Below are positions 22,151 through 33,563 of a DNA stretch of 64,000 nt, piece after piece (the stretch's first letter is position 1; each line of letters opens with the position of its first letter). The translations under genes and the position numbers were made by a program. The stretch lies in assembly GCA_029844215.1 (NCBI GenBank), contig CM056730.1, positions 48,186,924-48,250,923 of the forward strand, read 5' to 3'. This DNA is from Przewalskia tangutica. Its lineage: Eukaryota; Streptophyta; Magnoliopsida; Solanales; Solanaceae. The notes beneath the pieces were generated by a model. It was not told the origin of the DNA and made no database searches. It saw nothing but the letters and a program-made list of their open reading frames with translations.

Positions 22151-23783
22151 AGAACAACACTGTTCATGGACGGGTTTTCACTATTCATACACGTTTTGGT
22201 ATTTTTTTGTTCTGCGTTTTGCCTTCCCAAACTCCCCAACACATACAAAATTTCTCGGGTGGTCCCACATGAACAAATTTCGAAATTAAATTCCAAAATT
22301 CCGATAAATTCTAAAAGTCCCAAATGCCGAATTCGAGAATTAAATTCAACTAATAAACCCTTTTCCTTTACAAGGTTCGGAGAAATTTTCAGAATTTTTC
22401 ATTCTTTCTAAAAATTCAATTCCCAAATTCTTACGTACGTTCTTATCTCAATCACTAAAATACGGTGTAACATCCTTCCTTAGAAACATTCGCTAGAATG
22501 TTCATACTAGGTTCAATCTAAATGATATAGGTATAGTCTCCTCGAACTACACCCTATGAAACCAATCATGCCACATATGGCCCTAATGTATCACACATGC
22601 ATATACATAAATCATAAGCCAACCGAGAGTTAAATCTAAAGTGTATAATATCACTATTAACTCCCATTCACGGTCTAAAAGAATACTATCTTCGTACCTC
22701 CATTTCGCATACTATAACACTTTACTCTTATAATACTTGTTCGCTCTCTTTCTTAGTCATTACTCTTCTCGCACCTCAACCCTTTCCAAAGATAATGTCA
22801 TAATCTCACATTATGCTTCGTCTTTCCATCCTTGGAATTTCTACTTCCATCTGCTTAAGGTTATAACACTAGATTCAATTCCTTTAAGGTCATTCTTGGC
22901 CCTCACGACTGATTTCGTGGAACGCGTCCCCGAACTCGTACAATGATTAACTAAACTTGGGTCTTGCACCCTCATGACCCTATCACATAGCGGGACCACC
23001 TCAAATTGACCCCACTCGAATCCGGGTTGCGGGTTGACCCTCAATTGGTCCCCCAACCCGACCCATTATCGCACTAATTCTCATTCTTGGTCTGAAATAA
23101 GTCTTACTACCCGAGAAGGCCTTGTACATCAAAGGTTTCTGCGGTTATCAATACTCTAAAGTTCACAATTTTTTTTTTATCACCAGCCTACATTATCAGT
23201 CCCTACACACGGGAAATATAGCTTCTCAATATCTCAAAATCATGTTGTCTTACTCACGACAACTCTATTTACTCCATACCAATATTTCCTTTTAATTCTA
23301 TGGAAAATTGGGCAACACTTCCTTAGTTTCTACGCACTTTTCCACCTTTTCCAAGGCCCGTATTCAACAACCTATACGCCACATTTAAGGCACAACTAAC
23401 AGCCAACCAAAGGGGATTACACGCCTTAACAGGACGTGTAAAATTCTGCCCCACAATAAATACAAGACAGTCCGCAAAATAGAGCATAATATATCCAATA
23501 TTTAGGTTTTACCAATTCATGGCAACTCATAATCACCCTATGCAACACACATATTACCCTCATACATATAACCGTATAGATGTACATCATTGTACAAACT
23601 ATACAACAATTTATACTAACCTGGATACGCAATCCATATAATCTTTCTTGGGTCACTGTCGTCATTCTCACAACTGCAATCAACATAACTCGTTAGGGAG
23701 AGACGACCCTAACAACACAGCTCTATCGCACGATCTTAGAGTGAGAAGAATGGAAACCAATCCTAAATGTCCTGCATCCTCCT

Positions 23784-23817
23784 TATTATAGATGTGGTGC
23801 ACAACACACCGATAATC
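23784..23817 (-). other. Post-PBS stem-loop (chain 2, internal 1)
   Basis: Same structure as 9359-9392, with CACATC in the 3' arm, which turns one G-C pair into a G-U pair. The closing base of the stem is changed. The loop palindrome GTGCAC is kept. The intact sister copy is at 28574-28607. Confidence 0.65.
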
Positions 23818-23863
23818 AAGACTCTACTAGACACGGTCTGTAGACACTTTCCGAGGACTAACT

Positions 23864-23875
23864 GCTCTGATACCA
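23864..23875 (-). promoter_or_regulatory. Primer-binding site, chain 2 internal 1
   Basis: Perfect TGGTATCAGAGC on the minus strand, four bases from the LTR end. The LTR end itself reads GTGATA instead of GTGACA. Confidence 0.88.
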
Positions 23876-23879
23876 CTTT

Positions 23880-26800
23880 TATCACGACCCAACCCCGGGC
23901 CCGCGACTGGTGCCCTACCTGGGCACCCTTCTAATCATACAATACCAAAATAACTGCGGAAAATAAGTAACACAATTTTTTTCTTTTAAAACCAAGGCAA
24001 AGCCGATAAAGCTGCCATAATATAAATCACCCAAAAAGGGCTTACACTATCCAAAAATGTATTTACAACTCTAACCAGTCCATCCCACATGTGAATACAG
24101 ACCTCTAAGATTTTTGGACCAATACTATGACGGGACAAGGCCCCGCCGTACCCCTGAATATACATAGCCATGACGACAACCTCCGGAACATTGGAGCCAT
24201 CTCAAAATGCTGAACCAGGATCCTAAGCTCGCGGATCCACAATCAGTACCTAAACTGCGGACATGACGCAGCCCCTGGAAAGTCGATAACAGTGCACGAA
24301 TATGAAACGGAAATAAAGTACAAGATGATCATAATCAGCAAAAAGAATGACATGGGCAAGTATAAAAAGGGTACATACCAGATCCTACCGTGTCATTACC
24401 ATCTCGTGAACTTAATCGTACCTTATTATCTTTTCCCATTTTTCAATAAAAGTTATAGTCACATTCTTACGTACATGCTTAGGAAAACCCGTCAAGTTCA
24501 TTACCATATAACTTACTTACCTTACATAACATAATCCGGCCCTTTATGGAGGGACGCCTATACTGCCCGGCCCAATCTGGGACGCGATAAAGTCACATAG
24601 TCTGCCCATAAAGGTATACTGCCCGACCCATTCTCGACGCGATACGGTCACATAGTTCGCCCATAAAGGTATCTCGCGACCCATTTCGGGACGCGATAAT
24701 GTCATATAGTCGCCCATAAAGGTATACCGCCCGACCCATTCTCGACGCGATAAGGTCACATAGTCGCCCATAAAGGTATCGCCGGCCCATTTCGACGCGA
24801 TAATGTCATATAGTTCGCCCATAAAGGTAAATCGTCGACCCATTTCGACGCGATAATTTCATATAGTTCGCCCATAGAGGTATATCGCCGGCCCATTTCG
24901 GGAAGAGATAATGTCATATAGTCGCCCATAAAGGTATCTCGCCCCCATTCTCGATGCGATAAGGTCACATAGTCGCCCATAAAGGTATCTCGCTCGGCCC
25001 ATTTCGGACGCGATAATGTCATATAGTTCGCCCATAAGGTATATCGCGGCCCATTTCGGGACGCGATAATGTCATATAGTCCGCCCATAAGGTATCGCCC
25101 GCCCATTTCTCGACGCGATAATGTCATATAAAATCCGAATTTAACCCAACGTACTACGCACTCTACTCCTTTTAAAAATGACTCTTTTTCAAATAAAACT
25201 TCCAAGATACTAACAACCGTAGTATCAAGTCATATCTACTTTTCAAGACAAGCCACAATACCTTTTAGAAATACATTTACCGGCTTCTAAATCAAGTGAC
25301 TTCTTTCTTTAAAACCTTAAGCAATTGGTACCTTTAAAACAATTTGCCCTTCTTTATTTCAAATCATTTCTTTGCTTACATTACTGAAGAAAACCATTCT
25401 TTTAATCTTCCATAAAGTTGTTATAACCAACTTCCCATAAAGCCGTTATAACTCTTTATGTCTTAGACAAATTCATTCCTTTTATAACCAAGAGACTTAT
25501 ACTTTCAAATCAAATCACATAGCTTTCAAAATACTTCAAGTCTCTTAACTTTTAAGAAAACAGGTTTCTTAACTTAGAATATCAAGTTTCTTAACTTTAG
25601 AATAGTTTAAGAACCAATACTTTCCAAATCAAGTAATCTATACTTTTCAAATCAAGTAATCTATACTTTGCAAATCAGAAATCCTTACTTTCCAACTTAA
25701 GTATTCTATACTTTTAAAGTAAAGTATTATATACTTTCAAAATCAGGTATCATGTACTTCAAAATCAATTCACTTATACTTCATATAACCAAATTACACC
25801 AACTTTCAAAATCAAGTCTCATAACTTGAAAATAAAGTCTCATAATTATTTAGATAAAACAAGCCGCATAACCTTGAAAATCAATTTACTTACTTCCAAG
25901 AATCAAGTCACATAGACTTATCACATAATTCAAGTCACCTAGACTTACCAAAATAATTCCAGTCCTCTAGACTTATCAAAATCATGTCAAAAGAAGTAAG
26001 AAGTTCACATACCTCTTCGGCTAATCCACACGCTAAGTAGACAACACCGGTGATTGGAAATTGTTGTCCGGACTGCCTGAGAGTACTGTGGAATATTTTT
26101 ATGTGGTTAAGCAGCCTGAACTACCGCCATTGGTGGCAGAATTCCCACTGCGCCGCTACCCGTCGCCGGAATTGTTCGTCGGAAAATTCCATTTTTGATC
26201 CGTTGGATGTGAATTCATCGAATTGTTATTGCGTGGATGAATTTAATGGAGGAAAATCAATTTTGGAGGTCTGCTTGTGGTCCTGCGGCGGCACCGCCGC
26301 CGCCGGCGAGCACAAGGCGGCATCAATGGCGATTCAAATCGAGAATTGAGGCTCGATTGGTTGCAAAACGTTGCTAATATCAATACGAACACAACAAGAT
26401 ACGCCTTTAGCCCTCAATCGCATCGATCGGAATTTTCCAACTTCCGATCGGAAAATATGATTTGGTCGACCCGACGATCTGGGTTGAATTGGAGGTCGTG
26501 GGTGGTGCTAAAATGTCGGCCTTTCCACCCTGAATATTTCTACACTAGCCACGACCGTCGACTCTACCTGTGGTGGCCGGAAAAATGCTCGTCGACGACC
26601 TAGGGTTTCGGCGAAGATCGATCTGGTCGACAGCGAGTTTGAGCAAGAATCGAGGGTCCTGGTTTACATGGAAATGACGACAAGGAGATGGTGGTTCTGA
26701 TGGTATACTCTACTCCCATCGATTGTACCTCAGTTGGTCGGAAAATCAGAAAAACCGAACGAGGAAGATGGATGAACAGTGACCGAAACTTCAATCTGAA

Positions 26801-27250
26801 ATTGCCGGCGATTCCGGGAGAATCGACGGTGGCGGTTGGTATGGATTTGACGGGCTCGACGGGACGAAGCTTTTGGTATAAGTCTCTCCCCCGGCGGATT
26901 CCTGGTTTGGCTGGAAATGGCATTTTTCCAAACACTGTTCATGGACGAGTTTTCACTGTTCATACACGTTTTGGTATTTTTTTGTTCTGCGTTTTGCCTT
27001 CCCAAACTCCCCAACACATACAAAATTTCTCGGGTGGTCCCACATGACCAAATTTCGAAATTAAATTCCCAAATTCCGATAAATTCTAAAAGTCCCAAAT
27101 GCCGAATTCGAGAATTAAATTCAACTAATAAACCCTTTTCCTTTACAAGGTTCGGAGAAATTTTCAGAATTTTTCATTCTTTCTAAAAATTCAATTCCCA
27201 AATTCTTACATACGTTCTTATCTCAACTGCCGGAAATACGGGTTGTAACA
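23880..27250 (-). repeat. Chain 2 LTR, copy 2b
   Basis: 3,371 bp, flanked by PBS on the left and PPT (27251-27260) on the right, so it is shared by two internals. It carries the 57-bp minisatellite at about 24555-25130 in a degraded form with many CTG losses, and the 0.9-kb specific block at about 26045-26930. Confidence 0.88.
24555..25130. repeat. 57-bp minisatellite in LTR 2b (about 10 degraded units)
   Basis: Same unit as at 19674-20317, but most units are 50-56 bp with CTG read as TCG or CG and CCTGGG as CTCG. This removes the regular reading frame seen in LTR 2c. Confidence 0.88.
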
Positions 27251-28669
27251 TCCTTCCCCCATAGAAACATTCGTCCCGAATGTTCATACTAGGTTCAATC
27301 TAAACAGATATAGGTATAGTCTCCTTGGAACTACACCCTATGAAACCAATCATGCCACATATGGCCCTAATGTATCACACATGCATATACATAAATCATA
27401 AGCCAACCGAGAGTTAAATCTAAAGTGTATAATATCACTATTAACTCTCATTCACGGTCTAAAAGAATACTATCTTCGTACCTCCATTTCGCATACTATA
27501 ACACTTTACTCTTATAATACTTGTTCGCTCTCTTTCTTACCCGTCGTACTCTTCTCGTACCTCCGAACCCTTTCCAGTATACGTACATAATCTCACATTA
27601 TGCTTCTGTCTTTCCATCCTTGGAATTTCTACTTCCATCTGTTTAAGGTTATAACACTAGATTCAATTCCCTTTAAGGTCATTCTTGGCCCTCACGACCC
27701 GATTCTGGTGGAACGCGTCCACGAACTCGTACAATGATTAACTAAACTTGGGTCTTGCACCCTCATGACCCTATCACATAGCGGGACCACCTCAAATTGA
27801 CCCCACTCGAATCCGGGTTGCGGGTTGACCCTCAATTGGTCCCCCAACCCGACCCATTATCGCACTAATTCTCATTCTTGGTCCGAAATAAGTCTTACTA
27901 CCCGAGAAGGCCTTGTACATCAAAGGTTTCTGCGGTTATCAATACTCTAAAGTTCACAATTTTTTTTTATCACCAGCCTACATTATCAGTCCCTACACAC
28001 GGGAAATGTAGCTTCTCAATATCTCAAAATCATGTTGTCTTACTCACGACAACTCTATTTACTCCATACCAATATTTCCTTTAAATTCTATGGAAAATTG
28101 GGCAGCACTTCCTTTGTTTCTACGCACTTTTCCACCTTTTCCAAGGCCCGTATTCAACAACCTATACGCCACATTTAAGGCACAACTAACAGCCAACCAA
28201 ATGGGATTACACGCCTTAAGAGGACGTGTAAAATTCTGCCCCACAATAAATACAAGACAGTCCGCAAAATAGAGCACAATATATCCAATATTTAGGTTTT
28301 ACCAATTCATGGCAACTCATAATCACCCTATGCAACACACATATTACCCTCATACATATAACCGTATAGATGTCCATCATTGTACAAACTATACAACAAT
28401 TTATACTAACCTGGATACGCAATCCATATAATCTTTCTTGGGTCACTGTCGTCATTCTCACAGCTGCAATCAACATAACTCGTTAGGGAGAGACGACCCT
28501 AACAACACAGCTCTATCGCATGATCTTAGAGTGAGAAGAATGGAAACCAATCCTAAATTTCCTGCAGCCTCCTGATTATAGATGTGGTGCACAACACACC
28601 GATAATCAAGACTCTACTAGACACGTTCTGTAGACACTTTCCGAGGACTAACTGCTATGAAACCACTTT
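27251..28669 (-). mobile_element. Chain 2 internal region 2 (non-coding)
   Basis: 1,419 bp, closely similar to 22473-23879, with a clean PPT (27251-27260) and PPT-adjacent dyad (about 27267-27287). The PBS (28654-28665) has two mismatches. The intact hairpin is at 28574-28607 and the LTR-like patch at about 28085-28255. No gag or pol. Confidence 0.82.
28574..28607 (-). other. Post-PBS stem-loop (chain 2, internal 2)
   Basis: Arms and loop are as in the consensus with one G-U pair. The GTGCAC loop is intact although the neighbouring PBS has decayed. Confidence 0.68.
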
Positions 28670-31600
28670 TATCACGACCCAACCCCGGGCCCGCGACTGG
28701 TGCTCTACCTGGGCACCCTTCTAATCATACAATACCAAAATAACTGCGGAAAATAAGTAACACATTGTTTTTTTATTTTAAAACCAAGGCAAAGCCGATA
28801 AGGCTGCCATAATATAAATCACCCAAAAAGGGCTTACACTATCCAAAAATGTAATTATAACCCTAACCAGTCCATCCCACATGTGAATACAGACCTCTAA
28901 GATTTTTGGACCAATACTATCACGGGACAAGGCCCCACCGTACCCCTGAATATACATAGCCATGACGACAAGCTCCGGAACATTGGAGCCATCTCAAAAT
29001 GCTGAACCAGGATCCTAAGCTCGCGGATCCACAATTGTGTACCTAAACCTGCGGACATTTAACGCGGCCCCGGAAGTCGATAATAGGTACCGAATATGGA
29101 GCGGAAATAAAGTCGAAAGCAGATCATAACTGTACAAAAGAATGACAGGGGAAAGTATAAAAAGGGTACATACCAGATCCTACCGTGTCATTACCATCTC
29201 GTGAACTTAATCGTACCTTATTATCTTTTCCCATTTTTCAATAAAAGTTATAGTCACATTCTTACGTACATGCTTAGGAAAACCCGTCAAGTTCATTACC
29301 ATATAACTTACTTACCTTACATAACATAATCCGGCCCTTTATGGAGGGACGCCTATAACGCTTACCGAATGGGACGCGATAAAGTCACATAGTCTGCCCA
29401 TAAAGGTATACTGCCCGGCCCATTCCTGGGACGCGATACGGTCACATAGTTTGCCCTTAAAGGTATATTGCCCGACCCATTTCTGGGATGCGATAATGTC
29501 ATATAATCTGCCCATAAAGGTATACTGCCCGGCCCATTTCTGGGACGCGATAATGTCATATAGTCTGCCCATAAAGGTATACTGCCCGACCCATTTCTGG
29601 GACGCGATAATGTCATATAGACTGCCCATAGAGGTATACTGCCCGGCCCATTTCTGGGACTCGATAATGTCATATAGTCTGCCCATAAAGGTATACTGCC
29701 CGACCCATTCCTGGGACGCGATAAGGTCAAATAGTCTGCCTATAAAGGTATACTGCCCGGCCCATTTCTGGGATGCGATAATGTCATATAGTCTGCCCAT
29801 AAAGGTATACTGCCCGGCCCATTTTTGGGACGCGATAATGTCATATAGTCTGCCCATAAAGGTATACTGCCCGGCCCATTTCTGGGACGCGATAATGTCA
29901 TATAGTCTTCCCATAAAGGTATAATGCCCGACCCATTTCTGGGACGCGATAATGTCATATAAAATCCGGGAATTTAACCCAACGTACTACGTACCTCTGC
30001 TCCTTTTAAAAATGACTCTTTTTCAAATAAAACTTCCAAGATACTAACAACCGTAGTATCAAGTCATATCTACTTTTCAAGACAAGTCACAATACCTTTT
30101 AGAAATACATTTACCGGCTTCTAAATCAAGTGACTTCTTTCTTTAAAACCTTAAGCAATTGGTACCTTTAAAACAATTTGCCCTTCTTTATTTCAAATAA
30201 TTTCTTTGCTTACATTACTAAAGAAAACCATTCTTTTAATCTTCCATAAAGTTGTTATAACCAACTTCCCATAAAGCCGTTATAACTCTTTATGTCTTAG
30301 ACAAATTCATTCCTTTTAAAACCAAGAGACTTATACTTTCAAATCAAATCACATAGCTTTCAAAATACTTCAAGTCTCTTAACTTTTAAGAAAACAAGTT
30401 TCTTAACTTAGAATATCAAGTTTCTTAACTTTAGAATAGTTCAAGAACCAATACTTTCCAAATCAAGTATTCTATACTTTTCAAATCAAGTAATCTATAC
30501 TTTTCAAATCAAGTAATCTATACTTTGCAAATCAGAAATCTTTACTTTCCAACTCAAGTATTCTATACGTTTAAAGTAAAGTATTATATACTTTCAAAAT
30601 CAGGTATCATGTACTTCAAAATCAATTCACTTATACTTCATATAACCAAATTACACCAACTTTCAAAATCAAGTCTCATAACTTGAAAATAAAGTCTCAT
30701 AATTATTTAGATAAAACAAGCCGCATAACCTTGAAAATCAATTTACTTACTTCAAAGAATCAAGTCACATAGACTTATCACATAATTCAAGTCACCTAGA
30801 CTTATCACATAATTCAAGTCACCTAGACTTACCAAAATAATTCCAGTCCTCTAGACTTATCAAAATCATGTCAAAAGAAGTAAGAAGTTCACATACCTCT
30901 TCGGCTAATCCACACGCTAAGTAGACAACGCCGGTGATTGGAAATTGTTGTCCGGACTGCCTGAGAGTACTGTGGAATATTTCTGTGTGGTTAAGCAGCC
31001 TGAACTACCGCCATTGGTGGCAGAATTCCCATCACAATTCTTCTACGCCGGAATTGTTCGTCGGAAAATTCCATTTTTGATCCGTTGGAAGTGAATTCAT
31101 CGAATTGTTATTGCGTGGATGAATTTAATGGAGGAAAATCAATTTTGGAGGTCTGCTTGTGGTCCTGCGGCGGCACCGCCGCCGCCGGCGAGCTCAAGGC
31201 GGCGTCAATGGCGGATTCCGAAATACTGAGAATTGAGGCTCGGGATTGGTTGCAAAACGTAGCTAAGATCAATACGAACACAACGGTATACGCCTTAGCC
31301 CTCAACTGTACCGGAATCGATCGGAATTTTCCAACTTCCGATCGGAAAATATGATTTGGTCGACCCGACGATCTGGGTTGAATTGGAGGTCGTGGGTGGT
31401 GCCAAAATGTCGGCCTTTCCACCCTGAATATTTCTACACTAGCCACGACCGTCGACTCTACCTGTGGTGGCCGGAAAAATGCTCGTCGACGACCTAGGGT
31501 TTCGGCGAAGATCGATCTGGTCGACGACGAGTTTGAGCAAGAATCGAGGGTCCTGGTTTACATGGAAATGACGGCAAGGAGATGGTGGTTCTGATGGTAT

Positions 31601-32171
31601 ACTCCACTCCCGTCGATTGTACCTCAGTTGGTCGGAAAATCAGAAAAATCGAACGGGGAAGATGGATGAACAGTGACCGAAACTTCGATCTGAAATTGCC
31701 GGCGATTCCGGGAGAATCTACGGTGACGGTTGGTATGGATTTGACGGGCTCGACGGGATGAAGCTTTTTGTATATGTCTCGCCCCCGGCGGATTCCTGGT
31801 TTGGCCGGAAATGGCGTTTTTCCAAACACTGTTCATCGAACAACACTGTTCATGGACGGGTTTTCACTGTTCATACACGTTTTGGTATTTTTTTGTTCTG
31901 CATTTTGCATTCCCAAACTCCCCAACACATACAAAATTTCTCGGGTGGTCCCACATGACCAAATTTCGAAATTAAATTCCAAAATTCCGATAAATTCTAA
32001 AAGTCCCAAATGCCAAATTCGAGAATTAAATTCAACTAATAAACCCTTTTCCTTTACAAGGTTCGGAGAAATTTTCAGAAATTTTCAGAATTTTTCATTC
32101 TCTCTAAAAATTCAATTCCCAAATTCTTACGTACGTTCTTATCTCAACTGCCGGAAATACGGGGTGTAACA
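28670..32171 (-). repeat. Chain 2 LTR, copy 2c
   Basis: 3,502 bp, ending ACGGGGTGTAACA at the junction with remnant G. It holds the most regular 57-bp array (29360-29960). Like 2b, its U5 terminus is GTGATA. Its right outer flank begins GTCGC. Confidence 0.88.
29360..29960. repeat. 57-bp minisatellite in LTR 2c (about 10 regular units)
   Basis: Nearly all units are exactly 57 bp, giving open frames on both strands up to 191 codons with the repeating core MGRLYDIIASQKWAGQYTF. These are arithmetic consequences of the unit length and not evidence of a gene. Confidence 0.92.
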
Positions 32172-33563
32172 GTCGCAATATTTCGTTTTTCGACAATTCC
32201 ATAATTCCGATAAATTTTTACTCGTCTCAAATCTTAACAATTTCGAGTTCTTACGTACGTTCTTATAAACATATCCTGGAATTCCGGGGTGTAACATTCT
32301 TCCCCCTTTAGAAACATTCGTCCCCGAATGTTCTTTTGGGAGTCAAACTTAAAAATAGCGACATAGTCTTCTTTTACAACCCCTACATAACAATAATACC
32401 ACACGAGGCCACATAACAATACTCATACTAAAATGTCAACCTGAACCCCATGTGTCAACGTCGGTTATCTGCATAAAGCTTCTGCTGACTCTGAGCTTAC
32501 TAATAATCTTTCCCGGATAAGCTTCGCCTTATCCACAGTCCGCTGAATCAAGTCTGGACTAAATAGCTGAACCTCGCCTATGTCGAACCAACCAACTGGC
32601 GATCTACACTTTCTTACATACTAGGCCTCATACAGGGCCATCCTAATACTGGAAGAGTATATGTTATCGTACGTAACTCAACAAGAGGCAAATAATTCTC
32701 CCAACTAACTCTGAAATCAACAACATCGGCCCGCAACCTATCCTCAAGTGCCGGGATAGTACGCTCTGTCTGCCCGTCGGTCTGAGGGTGTAATGCAACA
32801 CTGAGACCCACCTGTGTCCCTAATCCCTTCTGAAAAATCTCCAGAAGTTATCCGTAACCGAGCTCATATGTCTGACATCATAAACGTAGGAACCCCGTGC
32901 AGTCTCACAATATCCCTGCTATATAAGTTAGCATAAACCTCAGCCGAGTAAATGGTCCCAATCCGGAAGAACACGGCTGGTTTCACCAGCCTATTCACTA
33001 TGACCCCCAAGGAGTCGCACTTCCTCTGAGTACGATGCCACCCTGTAACAAGATCCATATTAATTATCTCCCATAACTAAGTCGGGATCTAAATCGCCTG
33101 CAATAACGCACTGGGCTTCTGGGTTTCAACCTTGACCTGTTACAAATTCGGACATTAAGTAACAACTCTGTTACGTTCCTTTTCAGGCCATCTTACCAAT
33201 ACATACATCTGAGGTCACGACACAACTTAGTCGACCCCGAACAATTTGAGCAATAAGCACTGCGTGCCTCCCCTAAAACCTGCTGACAAGTCCTGCAGCA
33301 TCGGGTATACACGATCTATCCTCATATCACAGCACCCCATCCGGTGCTACTCAAACAGGCTCCCCTCTTCTCGGAGAGCCGTATCCCGATACCGTATCAT
33401 AACTGGATCCTCATATTGCCGCCTTTTTACCTCCTCAACGACGGAAGAATCGGCAATTTCTCGGATCTAAACTTCATTAACCTTGGAAACAAATAATCGA
33501 ACCCCTCAGCTCGGAAGCTGATGAATCTCACGGACCACGTCCTGTCTATCTGACTGCCTATCT
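32172..33563 (-). mobile_element. Remnant G: old gypsy element, LTR end plus pol 3' part
   Basis: On the minus strand it carries decayed integrase (33240-32425), about 100 bp of 3' internal sequence with the AACATTCG dyad, a PPT (32297-32306), and 125 bp of LTR (32172-32296). Chain 2 interrupts the LTR and element C interrupts the pol region. It is the oldest layer visible and the best sign that an autonomous member of the superfamily existed in this lineage. Confidence 0.82.
32425..33240 (-). pseudogene. Ty3/gypsy integrase remnant (H2C2 region, core, C-terminal part)
   Basis: Read on the minus strand over several frames with stops: a zinc-finger region near 33235-33080, the start of the catalytic core at MDLVTGWHRTQRK (33058 leftward), RLHGVPTFMMSD near 32870-32905, LHPQTDGQTERT (from 32811) and a C-terminal stretch near 32620-32460 (RSPVGWFDIGEVQL). 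The expected catalytic residues D (MDLVTG), D (MMSD) and E (QTERT) can all be seen, but frameshifts and stops separate them, so no enzyme can be made. Integrase would insert element cDNA into nuclear DNA. The order and spacing are typical of Ty3/gypsy. Element C cuts off the upstream side at 33564. Confidence 0.85.

Larger units (their letters stand above)
19006..22472 (-). repeat. Chain 2 LTR, copy 2a
   Basis: 3,467 bp, with a 57-bp minisatellite (19674-20317), the paired ATAAAG/GTTATAAC motif (20601-20642), and a 1-kb moderately GC-rich block (about 21255-22150) not found in other subfamilies. Its right end reads TACGGTGTAACA, shorter than the CTGCCGGAAATACGGG form in its sisters. Confidence 0.88.
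22473..23879 (-). mobile_element. Chain 2 internal region 1 (non-coding)
   Basis: It runs from a degraded PPT at 22473 to the PBS at 23864-23875. The first 0.7 kb matches the 3' internal part of chain 1, including remains of the PPT-adjacent dyad. At about 23290-23460 it contains a patch that resembles LTR B (2448-2600). No gag: the position of the gag start is followed by unrelated sequence. Confidence 0.82.
19006..32171 (-). mobile_element. Chain 2: tandem LARD-like retrotransposon, three LTRs in window
   Basis: LTRs are at 19006-22472, 23880-27250 and 28670-32171, separated by internals of 1,407 and 1,419 bp. With the partial internal at 18659-19005 there must be at least one more LTR to the left. 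The internals have a PBS and PPT but no gag or pol, so the element is a large non-coding derivative. The right flank is GTCGC (32172-32176); the matching left flank is outside the window. Confidence 0.88.

Noticed and set aside
29339..29958. Long repeat-bearing open frames (up to 191 codons, both strands) in the 57-bp arrays
   Set aside because: They arise because the unit is 57 bp with no stop in several frames. They lack a start context and occur within an LTR, and degraded sister arrays lose the frame without consequence.
31108..31446. 112-codon frame with a signal-peptide-like hydrophobic stretch in LTR 2c
   Set aside because: The frame is broken in 2a and 2b and has no recognised domain. 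It is kept only as part of the unexplained block and not as a gene.
33246..33470. Plus-strand frame opposite the integrase remnant
   Set aside because: It is the antisense shadow of the decayed pol region, read on the minus strand.
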